The notes: generated by a model not told the origin, from the sequence alone. A stretch of 64,000 nucleotides of DNA from Variovorax sp. TBS-050B (GCF_029893635.1 NZ_JARXYR010000002.1:4749001-4813000), one strand, 5' to 3'. Positions 44,261 through 53,529 are shown, counted from the first letter of the stretch. A program made the numbers and translations.

Positions 44261-46036
44261 ATGGCGCCCGCGGTCATCGCCCGCTCGCTGCACAAGCGCT
44301 TCGAGATCAAGGGCTCGGAGCAGGCGGTGCATGCGCTCGCCGGCGTCTCGCTCGAGGTGCCGGCCGGCACCCTCACCGCGCTGGTCGGGCCCGATGGCGC
44401 CGGCAAGACCACGCTGCTGCGGCTGATGGCGGGCCTGCTGCGCGCCGACGAAGGCACGCTGCGCGTGCTCGGCATCGACGTGGCGGCCGATCCGCAGGCG
44501 GTGCAGGACCGCATCAGCTACATGCCGCAGCGCTTCGGCCTCTACGAGGACCTGAGCGTGCAGGAGAACCTCGACCTCTACGCCGACCTGCACGGCGTGC
44601 CGCGCCAGGCGCGCCGCGAGCGGCAGGCGCGGCTGATGGAGATGACCGACCTCGGCCGCTTCACCGACCGCCCCGCGGGCAAGCTCTCGGGCGGCATGAA
44701 GCAGAAGCTGGGCCTGGCCTGCACGCTGGTGCGCTCGCCCGACCTGCTGCTGCTCGACGAGCCCACGGTGGGCGTGGACCCGCTCTCGCGCCGCGAGCTG
44801 TGGCAGATCGTGCAGCAGCTGGTCGACGAGGAGAAGCTCTCGGTCATCGTCAGCACCGCCTACCTCGACGAGGCCGAGCGCTGCAGCCAGGTGTTCGTGC
44901 TGCGCGAAGGCCGGCTGATCGCCGGCGGCACCCCGGACGAGATCCGCGACCATGCCGAGGGCCTGTGCTTCGCCGCGGCACCGCCGCCGGGCGAGGCGCC
45001 GCGCCTGCTGCAGGCGCGGCTGCTCGATGCGCGCGAGACCGTCATCGATGCGGTGCCGCAGGGCGGCGAGGTGCATGTCATCTGCCGCCGCGGCGCGGAC
45101 CACGCGCTCGCGGACCTGCTCGGCGGCGCGCGCGCCGAGCCGGTGCCGCCCCGGCTCGAGGACGGCTTCATGGTGCTGCTGCGCACGCAGCAGGCGGACG
45201 ACGCCACGCCGATCGAGGCCGCGCCGCCGCCGCCGGTTGCCGCCGGCGCGTCGCCCGCCGAAACGGTCATCGAGGTGAAGGACCTGGTGCGCCGCTTCGG
45301 CGACTTCACCGCCGTCGCCAGCACCAGCTTCTCGGTGCGGCGCGGCGAGATCTTCGGCCTGCTCGGCCCCAACGGCGCGGGCAAGACCACCACCTTCCGC
45401 ATGCTGTGCGGCCTGCTGCCCGCGAGCGGCGGCCAACTGCGCGTGGCCGGCGTCGACCTGCGCCATGCGCGTGCCGAGGCGCGCCGGCGCATCGGCTACG
45501 TCTCGCAGAAGTTCGCGCTCTACGGCAACCTCACGGTGCACGAGAACCTCTCGTTCTTCGGCGGCGCCTACGGGCTGCGCGGGCCGCGGCTGCGCGAGCG
45601 CATGGCGACGGTGCTGCGCCAGTTCGACCTCGAACGCGAACGCGATGCACCGAGCGGCCAGCTGCCGGGCGGCTACAAGCAGCGCCTCGCCATGGCCACC
45701 GGGCTGCTGCACGAACCGGAGATCCTGTTCCTCGACGAGCCCACGAGCGGCGCCGATCCGCTCGCGCGGCGCGCGTTCTGGCGCCGCATCACGGCGCTGG
45801 CCGAAGGCGGCACCACCATCGTCATCACCACCCACTTCATGGAAGAAGCCGAATACTGCGACCGCATCGTGATCCAGGACGCCGGCAAGGTGCTCGCGAT
45901 CGGCACGCCGCGCGAGGTCCGTGCGCAGGCGCTCGAGGGCGATGCCACATCGCGGCGCATCGGCATGGAGCAGGCCTTCATCGACATCGTCGAGAACGCG
46001 CGGCGCGCGAACGACGACAGGAGGGCCGCGGCATGA
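44261..46036 (+). CDS. ybhF: YbhF-like tandem ABC ATPase
   Basis: A 591-residue protein with two fused ATPase domains. Domain 1: Walker A GPDGAGKTTLL, signature LSGGMKQKL, Walker B LLLLDEPTVG. Domain 2: Walker A GPNGAGKTTTF, signature LPGGYKQRL, Walker B ILFLDEPTSG. The second signature has Pro in place of the usual Ser, so one composite site may be less active. It powers the two permeases that follow; the start of the first overlaps its stop (ATGA). In E. coli, YbhFSR exports drugs and sodium/lithium ions have been proposed as substrates. Confidence 0.93.
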   Translation: MAPAVIARSLHKRFEIKGSEQAVHALAGVSLEVPAGTLTALVGPDGAGKTTLLRLMAGLLRADEGTLRVLGIDVAADPQAVQDRISYMPQRFGLYEDLSVQENLDLYADLHGVPRQARRERQARLMEMTDLGRFTDRPAGKLSGGMKQKLGLACTLVRSPDLLLLDEPTVGVDPLSRRELWQIVQQLVDEEKLSVIVSTAYLDEAERCSQVFVLREGRLIAGGTPDEIRDHAEGLCFAAAPPPGEAPRLLQARLLDARETVIDAVPQGGEVHVICRRGADHALADLLGGARAEPVPPRLEDGFMVLLRTQQADDATPIEAAPPPPVAAGASPAETVIEVKDLVRRFGDFTAVASTSFSVRRGEIFGLLGPNGAGKTTTFRMLCGLLPASGGQLRVAGVDLRHARAEARRRIGYVSQKFALYGNLTVHENLSFFGGAYGLRGPRLRERMATVLRQFDLERERDAPSGQLPGGYKQRLAMATGLLHEPEILFLDEPTSGADPLARRAFWRRITALAEGGTTIVITTHFMEEAEYCDRIVIQDAGKVLAIGTPREVRAQALEGDATSRRIGMEQAFIDIVENARRANDDRRAAA

Positions 46037-47169
46037 GCGGCTTCGCGACCCGCCTGGTCTCGCTCACGCGCAAGGAGTTCCGCCAGCTGCTGCGCGACCG
46101 CAGCAACCTCGCGATCGGCATCCTGCTGCCGATGGTGCTGATCCTGATCTTCGGCTACGGCATGTCGCTCGACGTCAGGAACGCGCCCGTGGCCGTGGTG
46201 CTCGAGGACCCCTCGCCCGCCGCGCACGAGGCCATCGCCGGCCTGCAGCTCTCGCCCACGATCGCGCCCGTGCTGCTGGGCTCCATGCACGAAGCCGAGG
46301 TGCTGATGCGCCGGCGCGAGGTCGACGGCATCGTGCGCGTGCCGCCGGACTTCTCGCGCGCGCTCGCGGCCGGCGACGCGCGCGTGCAGCTCGTCGTGCA
46401 CGGCGCCGACGCGGGTCGCGCCACCATCATCCAGTCCTACGTGAGCGCCGCGCTCGCCCAGGCGTCGCTGCGGCAGGCCGACCGGGCCGGGGGCGCCACC
46501 GACGGCCTCGCCCCGGCCGCGGGCCGCGTCACGGTGGAGCAGCGCATGTGGTTCAACACCGCGAACACCAGCACCTGGTACCTGGTGCCGGGGCTCATCG
46601 TGCTGATCATGACGCTGGTCGGCGCCTTTCTCACCGCGCTGGTCATGGCGCGCGAATGGGAACGCGGCACGCTCGAGGCGCTGTTCGTCACGCCCGTGCG
46701 GCCGGTGGAGATCCTGCTCGCGAAGATCATTCCGTACTTCGCGGTCGGCATGCTCGGCCTGCTGCTGTGCCTGCTGGCCGCACGCTTCCTGTTCGCGGTG
46801 CCGATGCACGGCTCGCTGGCCGCGGTGGTGCTCAGTTCCATGCTCTACCTGATCGTGGCGGTGAGCCTCGGGCTCGTGATCTCTTCCGTCACGCGCAACC
46901 AGTTCCTCGCGAGCCAGGTGGCGCTGATCGCGACCTTCATGCCCTCGATGATGCTCTCGGGCTTCCTGTTCGACCTGCGCAACGTGCCCGCCGCCGTGCG
47001 CCTGATCGGCCACCTGCTGCCGGCCACCTACTTCATGGAGCTGATCAAGACGCTGTTCCTCGCGGGCGACGTCTGGCCGCTCATCTGGCGCAACTGCGCC
47101 GTGCTCGCGGCCTATGCCGTGGGCCTGCTGCTGCTCGCGCGCGCGGTCACGCGCAAGCGGCTCGACTGA
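46033..47169 (+). CDS. ybhS: YbhS-like ABC-2 permease
   Basis: A 378-residue inner-membrane subunit of the ABC-2 type. One N-terminal helix (LAIGILLPMVLILIFGYGMSL), a large periplasmic domain and five C-terminal helices follow the family plan, with the motif TREWERGTLEALFVTPVRP region (seen as MAREWERGTLE) before helix 3. It forms a heterodimer with the next gene product. The first four bases overlap the ATPase gene. Confidence 0.92.
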   Translation: MSGFATRLVSLTRKEFRQLLRDRSNLAIGILLPMVLILIFGYGMSLDVRNAPVAVVLEDPSPAAHEAIAGLQLSPTIAPVLLGSMHEAEVLMRRREVDGIVRVPPDFSRALAAGDARVQLVVHGADAGRATIIQSYVSAALAQASLRQADRAGGATDGLAPAAGRVTVEQRMWFNTANTSTWYLVPGLIVLIMTLVGAFLTALVMAREWERGTLEALFVTPVRPVEILLAKIIPYFAVGMLGLLLCLLAARFLFAVPMHGSLAAVVLSSMLYLIVAVSLGLVISSVTRNQFLASQVALIATFMPSMMLSGFLFDLRNVPAAVRLIGHLLPATYFMELIKTLFLAGDVWPLIWRNCAVLAAYAVGLLLLARAVTRKRLD

Positions 47170-47181
47170 GGACGCCGCACC

Positions 47182-48300
47182 ATGACCGACCTGCTGCTGC
47201 GCATCGCGAACCTCTGCCGCAAGGAGCTGCTCGCGATCTTCAAGGACCCGGCGAGCCGCGTGGTCCTGTTCATCCCGGCGATCATGCAGAGCCTGATCTT
47301 CGGCTACGCCGCCACCTACGAGCTGACGGACGTTCCCTATGCGCTGCTCGACCAGAGCCGCGGCGGCGCATCGTCCGAACTGATCGCGCGGCTCGACGGC
47401 ACCGGCGTGTTCCACCGGGCGGCCACGCTGCGCACGCAGGCCGACATCCGCGAAGTGATCGATGCGCAGAAGGCGCTGGTGGTGATACAGATCCCGCCCG
47501 ACTTCGAGCGGCAGCTCGGTGCGGGCCGGCCGGCGCCGATCCAGCTGATTCTCGACGGGCGCAACTCCAACACCGCGGGCTCGGCCGCCGGCCACGTGAG
47601 CGCGGTCGTGGCGCGCTACAACGCCGAGCTGCGCACGCGCGCCGGCCTGCAGGCGGCGCCGCTCGGCGTCGAGACCCGCGCCTGGTTCAACCCGAACCTC
47701 GAAACCCGCTGGAACCTGCTGCCGGGCCTGATCGCCGCGCTCAGCATGCTGCAGACGCTGCTGCTCACCGCGCTCTCGGTGGCGCGGGAGCGCGAACAGG
47801 GCACCTTCGACCAGTTGCTGGTCACGCCGATGTCGCCGCTCGAGATCATGGTCGGCAAGGCGGTGCCGCCGGTGCTCGTGGGCCTCGCGCAGTCGACGCT
47901 GATCCTGCTGGTGGCGCGCTTCTGGTTCGGCATTCCGATGGCGGGCTCGCTCGTCACGCTCTACACCGGGCTGGTCTTCTTCACGGTCGCGAGCGTGGGC
48001 ATCGGCCTCTCGATCTCCGCCGTGTCGGCCAACATGCAGCAGGCGATGCTCTACACCTTCGTGCTGCTGATGCCGATGATGCTGCTGTCGGGCCTGACCA
48101 CGCCCGTGCGCAACATGCCGCAGGCGCTGCAGACGATCACCATGGCCAATCCGCTGCGCTTCGCGATCGACCTGGTGCAGCGCGTCTACCTCGAGGGCGT
48201 GGGCCTCGCCACGGTGTGGCACGACCTCGTTCCGCTCACGATCATTGCCGTCGCCACGCTGCCGCTCGCGGCCTGGCTGTTCCGCCACCGCCTGGCCTGA
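47182..48300 (+). CDS. ybhR: YbhR-like ABC-2 permease
   Basis: A 372-residue ABC-2 permease with the same layout as its neighbour: an N-terminal helix (VVLFIPAIMQSLIFGYAATY), a periplasmic domain, the VAREREQGTFDQLLVTPMSP motif and five further helices. The gene lies 12 bp after the ybhS-like gene. The two permeases and the tandem ATPase form the export pump. Confidence 0.92.
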   Translation: MTDLLLRIANLCRKELLAIFKDPASRVVLFIPAIMQSLIFGYAATYELTDVPYALLDQSRGGASSELIARLDGTGVFHRAATLRTQADIREVIDAQKALVVIQIPPDFERQLGAGRPAPIQLILDGRNSNTAGSAAGHVSAVVARYNAELRTRAGLQAAPLGVETRAWFNPNLETRWNLLPGLIAALSMLQTLLLTALSVAREREQGTFDQLLVTPMSPLEIMVGKAVPPVLVGLAQSTLILLVARFWFGIPMAGSLVTLYTGLVFFTVASVGIGLSISAVSANMQQAMLYTFVLLMPMMLLSGLTTPVRNMPQALQTITMANPLRFAIDLVQRVYLEGVGLATVWHDLVPLTIIAVATLPLAAWLFRHRLA

Positions 48301-48314
48301 ACCTGGAGCATCTC

Positions 48315-49850
48315 ATGCACGCACCACGCAACCTCTTCCTCGCGCCGTTCGCGATCGCGCTCTGGGCTGCCGTCCTCGGCGGCTGCGCCGTCGGGCCGGA
48401 CCACCGGACGCCCGCGGCGCCCGCGCCCGCCGACTGGTCGGCCTGGCACGGCGGCTCGGCCGAACTGCTGGGCGCCGAGCGGCAGGCCGCCGCCGCCACC
48501 GCTGCAGCGCCCGATTGGAAGGCCTTCGGCGATCCGCTGCTCGACCGGCTGCAGGCCCGCGCGCTCGCCGCCAACCACGACCTGCAGACCGCCGCGCTGC
48601 GCTTCGCGCAAAGCCGCGCGCAACGCACTGCGGCGGCCGCGCAGCAGGCGCCGCAGCTCCACGCGAGCGCGGGCGTGAACCGGCAGCGCCAGAGCGAGAC
48701 CGGCGCCGCGACGCGCATGATCGACGCGATGGCCAATGCGGTCTCGAACCGCGACCAGCTGATCCGCACGCTCAGCGAGCCTTACAACCTCTACCAGGCG
48801 GGCTTCGATGCCTCGTGGGAGATCGACCTCTGGGGCCGCGTGCGGCGCAGCATCGAGGCCGCCGATGCCGAGGCCGGCGCATCGGCCGCGCTGCTGCGGC
48901 AGGCGCAGCTCAGCGTGCAGGCCGAAGTGGCGCGCAGCTACTTCGAACTGCGCGGCACGCAGCGCGAACTGCTGGTCGCGCGCGCCGACATCGCGGCCGC
49001 GGCCGAGTCGCTCGAACTGGTGCAGGCCCGCGCCGAGGGCGGCCTGGTCACCGATCTCGATCCCGCGCGCCAGCGCACGCTGCTGGCCGAGCTGCGCGCG
49101 CGCATCCCGCTGCTGCTGCAGCAGGAAGCCCTGGCGATGAACCAGATCACGCTGCTCACGGGCGCGGCGCCGGGCGCACTGAATGCCGAACTGGCGGCGC
49201 CCGCGGCGCGGGCCGATGGCGACGCGCCGGACGCCCTGAAAGCCCCGCCGCTGCCGGACCTCGCGCTCGGCCTGCCCGCCGAGCTCGCACGGCGCCGGCC
49301 CGACGTCGCGGCGGCCGAGGCGCGGCTGCATGCGGCCACTGCGCGCATCGGCGTGGCGGTGGCCGAGCTCTATCCGCGCGTGACGCTGGGCGCCGGCTTC
49401 GGCCACGAATCGGCCGGCAGCGGACGCTTCGGCGACTGGGGCAGCCGGCAGTGGCATGTGGGCCCGTCGATCAGCCTGCCGCTCTTCGACCACGGCCTGC
49501 GCAGGAGCACGGTCACCCTGCGCGAGCTGCAGCAGCAGGAGGCCGCGGTGGGTTTTCAGCAGACCGTGCTCAAGGCCTGGCACGAGATCGATTCGGCGCT
49601 CAACGCCTACACGGCCGAACGCCGGCGCCACGCCGAGCTCGCCGAGCGCGAACGCGCGAGCCGCGATGCCTTGGTGCTCGCACATGCGCGCCATGTCAAC
49701 GGCCTCACGGACTTCGGCGTCGAACTCGATGCGCGCCGCGCGCTGCTGCAGGCGCGGCGCGACCAGGTGCAGAGCAGCAGCCGGCTCGCGGTGGACCTCG
49801 TGGCGGTGTACAAGGCGCTCGGCGGCGATGCGCCGCCGCAGGCACCCTAG
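48315..49850 (+). CDS. NodT-family outer-membrane factor lipoprotein
   Basis: A 511-residue TolC/OprM-like outer-membrane channel. The leader ends in the lipobox LGGC with Cys24 as the acylated residue, followed by AVGPDH, typical of OprM/NodT lipoproteins. Two repeated outer-membrane efflux domains follow, including SWEIDLWGRVRR and RRPDVAAAEARLHAATA. It completes a full tripartite exporter with the upstream genes, unlike E. coli where ybhGFSR lacks its own channel gene. Its stop overlaps the convergent ROK-like gene by three bases (CTAG). Confidence 0.93.
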   Translation: MHAPRNLFLAPFAIALWAAVLGGCAVGPDHRTPAAPAPADWSAWHGGSAELLGAERQAAAATAAAPDWKAFGDPLLDRLQARALAANHDLQTAALRFAQSRAQRTAAAAQQAPQLHASAGVNRQRQSETGAATRMIDAMANAVSNRDQLIRTLSEPYNLYQAGFDASWEIDLWGRVRRSIEAADAEAGASAALLRQAQLSVQAEVARSYFELRGTQRELLVARADIAAAAESLELVQARAEGGLVTDLDPARQRTLLAELRARIPLLLQQEALAMNQITLLTGAAPGALNAELAAPAARADGDAPDALKAPPLPDLALGLPAELARRRPDVAAAEARLHAATARIGVAVAELYPRVTLGAGFGHESAGSGRFGDWGSRQWHVGPSISLPLFDHGLRRSTVTLRELQQQEAAVGFQQTVLKAWHEIDSALNAYTAERRRHAELAERERASRDALVLAHARHVNGLTDFGVELDARRALLQARRDQVQSSSRLAVDLVAVYKALGGDAPPQAP

Positions 49851-50968
49851 TCCTCGTCCTTCTGGGCCTTGGGGATGGGCGTGTTGCTGAAGCTCACGTT
49901 GCCGAGGCCGGTGCCGATGGTCAGCACGCCCCAGTGCTTCACGTCGCGCATGAACGGCAGCTCGCTCAGGCCCTGCACCACGGCGTCGTTGTGCATCAGC
50001 ACCAGCATCGGATCGGAGCCCAGCGCGAGCAGGCGGCGCCACACGGCGGTCGGCAGGTGGAAGGCCTGGCTCTCCCAGTCGCCCGGCAGGTTCTGCGCGC
50101 CGCGCGCGATCGAGCCGTCGGGCCGGATCAAGCCCGGGCAGCCGATGCCGACGAAGGGCGCGAGGCGGAGCTTCTTGCGCTCGCTGTAGCGCACCATGTC
50201 CATCAGCATGTCGGCGATGTGCTCGACCATGACGCTGCGGTTCGGACCCTCGTCGGCATGGCGCCATTTCTCGCGCCGCACCACGCCGGCGCGCGAGAAG
50301 TCGCTGGCCTTGCGCCAGCGCGTCTTGACGATGCCGCAGCGCACGTTGGTGCCGCCGATGTCGACGGCGAGGATGGCGTCGTAGCGGCGAAGCATCGCCG
50401 GCGGTGCGAGGTGCACCCAGCCGATCAGGCCGCCGTCGTCCACGTTGTGCGAGAGCCGGCCCAGCTGCACGTGCTGGCCGAGCTCCTCGAGGATGGCGCC
50501 GGTCTGCAGGATCGCGCGTTCGCCGACGTCGCTTTCGGGAAAGCCGCCGCCGATCACGATGCGCTCGACCTTGCGCCACGACGGCTGACGCAGGAAGCGC
50601 TGGATCACCGAGGCCAGCTCCCCCGCGAACTCCTCGATCACGCCCTGCATCACGTCGCCGGCCTCCGAGGTCTTCTTCGCGCCGAGCACGCGGTCGAGCG
50701 TCTTCTTGCTCAGGTCGCGCGAATGCAGCTTGCCGAGCGGATCCCTGCCGCTCTTGCGGCGGCGCTTGCGCCAGCGTTCGAGCAGTTCCCGGAACGCCGT
50801 CTGGCTCGCCTGGTCGCCGACGAAGCCGTCCTTGTCGCGCAGTTGCAGGCTGTAGCCCTCCACGCGCACGCCGGGCAGTTCGCGCAGGCCGTGCACGTCG
50901 GCCGCGGGCAGCGGGTCGGAGGCGGGGGCATCGGCATGCGGCCTGGTCGTCCGGGTGGGTGACTTCAT
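49847..50968 (-). CDS. ROK-family sugar kinase homologue with circularly permuted motif order
   Basis: A 373-residue protein carrying all main ROK motifs but in an unusual order. First come parts normally found near the C-terminus: DQASQTAFREL (52-62), IVIGGGF (137-143) and DDGGLIG (177-183). Then come parts normally N-terminal: phosphate-1 DIGGTN (203-208), GIGCPGL (274-280), the catalytic-base region HNDA (Asp328) and phosphate-2 TIGTGLGN (350-357), close to the end of the protein. No zinc-binding CxC motif is seen. It may phosphorylate a sugar or act as a sensor; the substrate is unknown. The gene is convergent with the outer-membrane factor gene. Confidence 0.8.
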   Translation of the reverse strand: MKSPTRTTRPHADAPASDPLPAADVHGLRELPGVRVEGYSLQLRDKDGFVGDQASQTAFRELLERWRKRRRKSGRDPLGKLHSRDLSKKTLDRVLGAKKTSEAGDVMQGVIEEFAGELASVIQRFLRQPSWRKVERIVIGGGFPESDVGERAILQTGAILEELGQHVQLGRLSHNVDDGGLIGWVHLAPPAMLRRYDAILAVDIGGTNVRCGIVKTRWRKASDFSRAGVVRREKWRHADEGPNRSVMVEHIADMLMDMVRYSERKKLRLAPFVGIGCPGLIRPDGSIARGAQNLPGDWESQAFHLPTAVWRRLLALGSDPMLVLMHNDAVVQGLSELPFMRDVKHWGVLTIGTGLGNVSFSNTPIPKAQKDED

Positions 50969-51070
50969 GCAACGATGATGCTGCACCGGCTGCCGCATCG
51001 CATGGGCATTCGCGCACCACGCGGTGTAGGAGATTGGCGGGTGCGCGGGTCTGTCGATACACTGCCCGCG

Positions 51071-52618
51071 ATGCAACGCCCAAGCCGCATCCTCTGGCGC
51101 GCCGTCCTGCTGTTCTCGCTGGCCTGGCTCGGCGCCGCGGCTTCGGCGCAGGCCGACCAGACGCTGCGCGTCGGCTCCAAGCGCTTCACCGAGTCGTACA
51201 TCCTGGCCGAGCTGCTGGCGCAGACCGCCGCGCCGCACACCGCCGCGCCGCCGGTGGTGCGGCAGGGCCTGGGCAACACCGCCATCGTCTACGAGGCGCT
51301 GCGCTCGGGCGCCATCGACGTGTATGCCGAATACACCGGCACCATCGCGCTCGAGATCCTCAAGGGCCCGCCTTTGCAGACACGCGAGGCGATGAACGCG
51401 GCGCTCGCGCCGCTGGGACTGGGCGTGGCCGTGCCGCTGGGCTTCAACGACGGCTATGCGCTCGCGGTGCGCGCGGCCGATGCGGATCGCCTGGGGCTGC
51501 GCACGCTGAGCGATCTCGCGCGCCACCCCGAGCTGAAGCTCGGCCTGTCGAACGAATTCATCGGCCGCGCCGACGGCTGGAAGGGGCTGGCCGCGCGCTA
51601 CGGCTTCACGCAGGTGCCGACGGGGCTGGACCACGGCCTCGCCTACGACGCGATCGCCGCGAAGCAGATCGACGCCATCGACATCTACACCACCGACGCC
51701 AAGATCGACCACCTGGGCCTGCGCGTGCTCGAGGACGACCGGCGCTATTTCCCGCGCTACGACGCGGTGCTGCTCTACCGGCTCGACCTGCCCGCGCGGC
51801 TGCCCCGGGCCTGGGCCGCGCTGCAGGCGCTCGAAGGGCGGATCGACGAGCACGCGATGATCGCGATGAACGCGCGGGCCGAATTGCAGAGCGTGCCCTT
51901 CGACGCGATCGCGCGCGACTTCCTCGCCAGCAGCGGCCAGGCGGCCCCGGCCCCGAAGTCGGAACGGCGCGGCTTCGTCGCCAAGCTGTTCGGGCCCGAC
52001 CTCTGGCCGCTCGCGCGCCAGCACCTGCTGCTGGTCGCGGTGTCGGCGGGCGCGGCGCTGCTGATCGGCGTGCCGATCGCGATCCTCGTGTTCTCGCGCG
52101 TGCGGCTGCGCGCGCTGGTGCTCGGCGTCGCGAGCCTGCTGCAGACCGTGCCCTCGCTCGCGCTGCTCGCGGTGCTGATCTCGATGCTCGGCGCCATCGG
52201 CACGCTGCCTGCGCTGATCGCGCTCACGCTCTACTCGCTGCTGCCGATCATGCGCAACACGGTGACCGGCCTGGCGGAAGTGCCCGAGGGCCTGCGCATG
52301 GCCGGCATCGCGCTCGGCATGACGCCGCCGCAGAGCCTGCGCCTGGTGCTGCTGCCGCTCGCACTGCCCACGCTGCTGGCCGGCGTGCGGACGGCCACGG
52401 CGATCGCCATCGGCACCGCGACCATCGCCGCCTTCATCGGCGCGGGCGGCTTCGGCGAGCGCATCGTCACCGGGCTGGCGCTCAACGACCGCGAGCTGCT
52501 CGTGGCGGGCGCGCTGCCGGCCGCGGCGCTGGCGCTGCTGAGCGAGGGGATCTTCGAGTTCGTGGAGATGCTGATGCGCCGCCGGCGGCGAACGCGGCCG
52601 ACTTCGCCTGCGCCATGA
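51071..52618 (+). CDS. Fused substrate-binding protein and permease, glycine betaine/choline ABC type
   Basis: A 515-residue fusion. After a signal-like helix, residues about 31-295 form an OpuAC/ProX-type binding domain (LRVGSKRFTESYILAELLAQT; AEYTGTIALEIL), and residues about 315-510 form the permease with the ATPase-contact segment EVPEGLRMAGIALGMTPPQSL. Such fusions import osmoprotectants or quaternary amines. No ATPase gene is adjacent: the next gene is a convergent LysR regulator, whose 3' end overlaps this one by 137 bp. The ATPase must be encoded elsewhere or be shared. Confidence 0.88.
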   Translation: MQRPSRILWRAVLLFSLAWLGAAASAQADQTLRVGSKRFTESYILAELLAQTAAPHTAAPPVVRQGLGNTAIVYEALRSGAIDVYAEYTGTIALEILKGPPLQTREAMNAALAPLGLGVAVPLGFNDGYALAVRAADADRLGLRTLSDLARHPELKLGLSNEFIGRADGWKGLAARYGFTQVPTGLDHGLAYDAIAAKQIDAIDIYTTDAKIDHLGLRVLEDDRRYFPRYDAVLLYRLDLPARLPRAWAALQALEGRIDEHAMIAMNARAELQSVPFDAIARDFLASSGQAAPAPKSERRGFVAKLFGPDLWPLARQHLLLVAVSAGAALLIGVPIAILVFSRVRLRALVLGVASLLQTVPSLALLAVLISMLGAIGTLPALIALTLYSLLPIMRNTVTGLAEVPEGLRMAGIALGMTPPQSLRLVLLPLALPTLLAGVRTATAIAIGTATIAAFIGAGGFGERIVTGLALNDRELLVAGALPAAALALLSEGIFEFVEMLMRRRRRTRPTSPAP

Positions 52619-53507
52619 GGCAGTCGCGCAGCAGCGCGGCGCCCGCACCCAGCGTCTTGTCGGCGCGGTGGCAGAAGTACGACGGCTGCTCCGACCTGCC
52701 GCCGCGGCCGATGCGGGCCATCGGCAGCTGCACCAGCCGGCCGGCGGCGAGGTCGTCGGCCACCAGCCAGGCCGGCATCTTTCCCCAGCCGAGACCGGCG
52801 CGCAGCAGCTCGAGCTTGATGTACATGTCGGTCACGCGCCAGGTCGCGGGCGAGAGCACGTCGATGTCGTAGCCCTGGCTCAGCGTGCTCGGGTCCTCGA
52901 CCACGATCTGCACATGCTCCGCCGCGGCGGCATCGAGGCCCCTGGCGCCGCGCTCGGCCGCACGCAGCGCGAGCGCATGCGCGGGCGCGGCCACGGCCAC
53001 GGTGTGAAGCGGCATCAGGAACTCGCGGCCGATCTTCTCGTCGGCATGGCCGAAGGCCGCGATGGCGAGGTCGCAGCGGCCCGAGTTCAGGGCATCGATG
53101 GTGCCGCCCATCGAGCTGTACGCCACGCGCATCGCGATGCTCGGGTAGACCGCATGCATCTGGCGGATCGCGCCGGCCACCAGCGCGGGCGGCACGAGCG
53201 TGTCCACCGCCAGCGCGAGGCCGAGCTCGATGCCCTGCCCGATGCCCTGGGCGCGCGCGCGCAGGGCCTCCACCTTCGACAGGATCACCCGCACGTCGCC
53301 GAGCAGCGCCGTGCCCGTGGCCGTGAGCACCGGCTTGTGGCCGGAGCGGTCGAAGAGTTGCACCTGCAGCTGCGCTTCCAGCGTGGCGATGGCATGGCTC
53401 ACGGCCGACTGCACGCGGTGCAGCCGGGCCGCGCCGGCACGGAAGCTGCCGGCGTCGGCCACGGCGACGAACATCTGCATCTGGCTCAGCGTGAGCACGT
53501 CCAGCAT
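52482..53507 (-). CDS. LysR family transcriptional regulator with a low-complexity tail
   Basis: A 341-residue LysR-type regulator with an N-terminal winged helix-turn-helix (GSFRAGAARLHRVQSAVSHAIATLE) and a co-inducer domain that ends around residue 295. The last 40-odd residues are Arg/Pro/Ala/Ser-rich and are encoded antisense to the end of the permease gene, so they probably arose by loss of an earlier stop codon. The likely target is the divergent MFS gene, 73 bp away. Confidence 0.9.
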   Translation of the reverse strand: MLDVLTLSQMQMFVAVADAGSFRAGAARLHRVQSAVSHAIATLEAQLQVQLFDRSGHKPVLTATGTALLGDVRVILSKVEALRARAQGIGQGIELGLALAVDTLVPPALVAGAIRQMHAVYPSIAMRVAYSSMGGTIDALNSGRCDLAIAAFGHADEKIGREFLMPLHTVAVAAPAHALALRAAERGARGLDAAAAEHVQIVVEDPSTLSQGYDIDVLSPATWRVTDMYIKLELLRAGLGWGKMPAWLVADDLAAGRLVQLPMARIGRGGRSEQPSYFCHRADKTLGAGAALLRDCLMAQAKSAAFAAGGASASPRTRRSPRSAAPAPRPAARPPRAARGR

Positions 53508-53529
53508 GATCTCTCCAGTCGATCGAGTT

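Noticed and set aside
42367..47169. Open frame of 1600 codons spanning the cardiolipin synthase end, regulator and exporter genes
   Set aside because: Only its last 378 codons (from 46033) encode a real protein, the YbhS-like permease; the rest is Arg/Ala/Gly-rich sequence in the wrong frame of, or opposite to, well-supported genes and merely reflects scarce stop codons in high-GC DNA.
45921..49850. Open frame of 1309 codons over the permease genes and outer-membrane factor
   Set aside because: Only the last 511 codons from 48315 form the outer-membrane factor with its lipoprotein leader; the earlier part shadows the ybhS- and ybhR-like genes.
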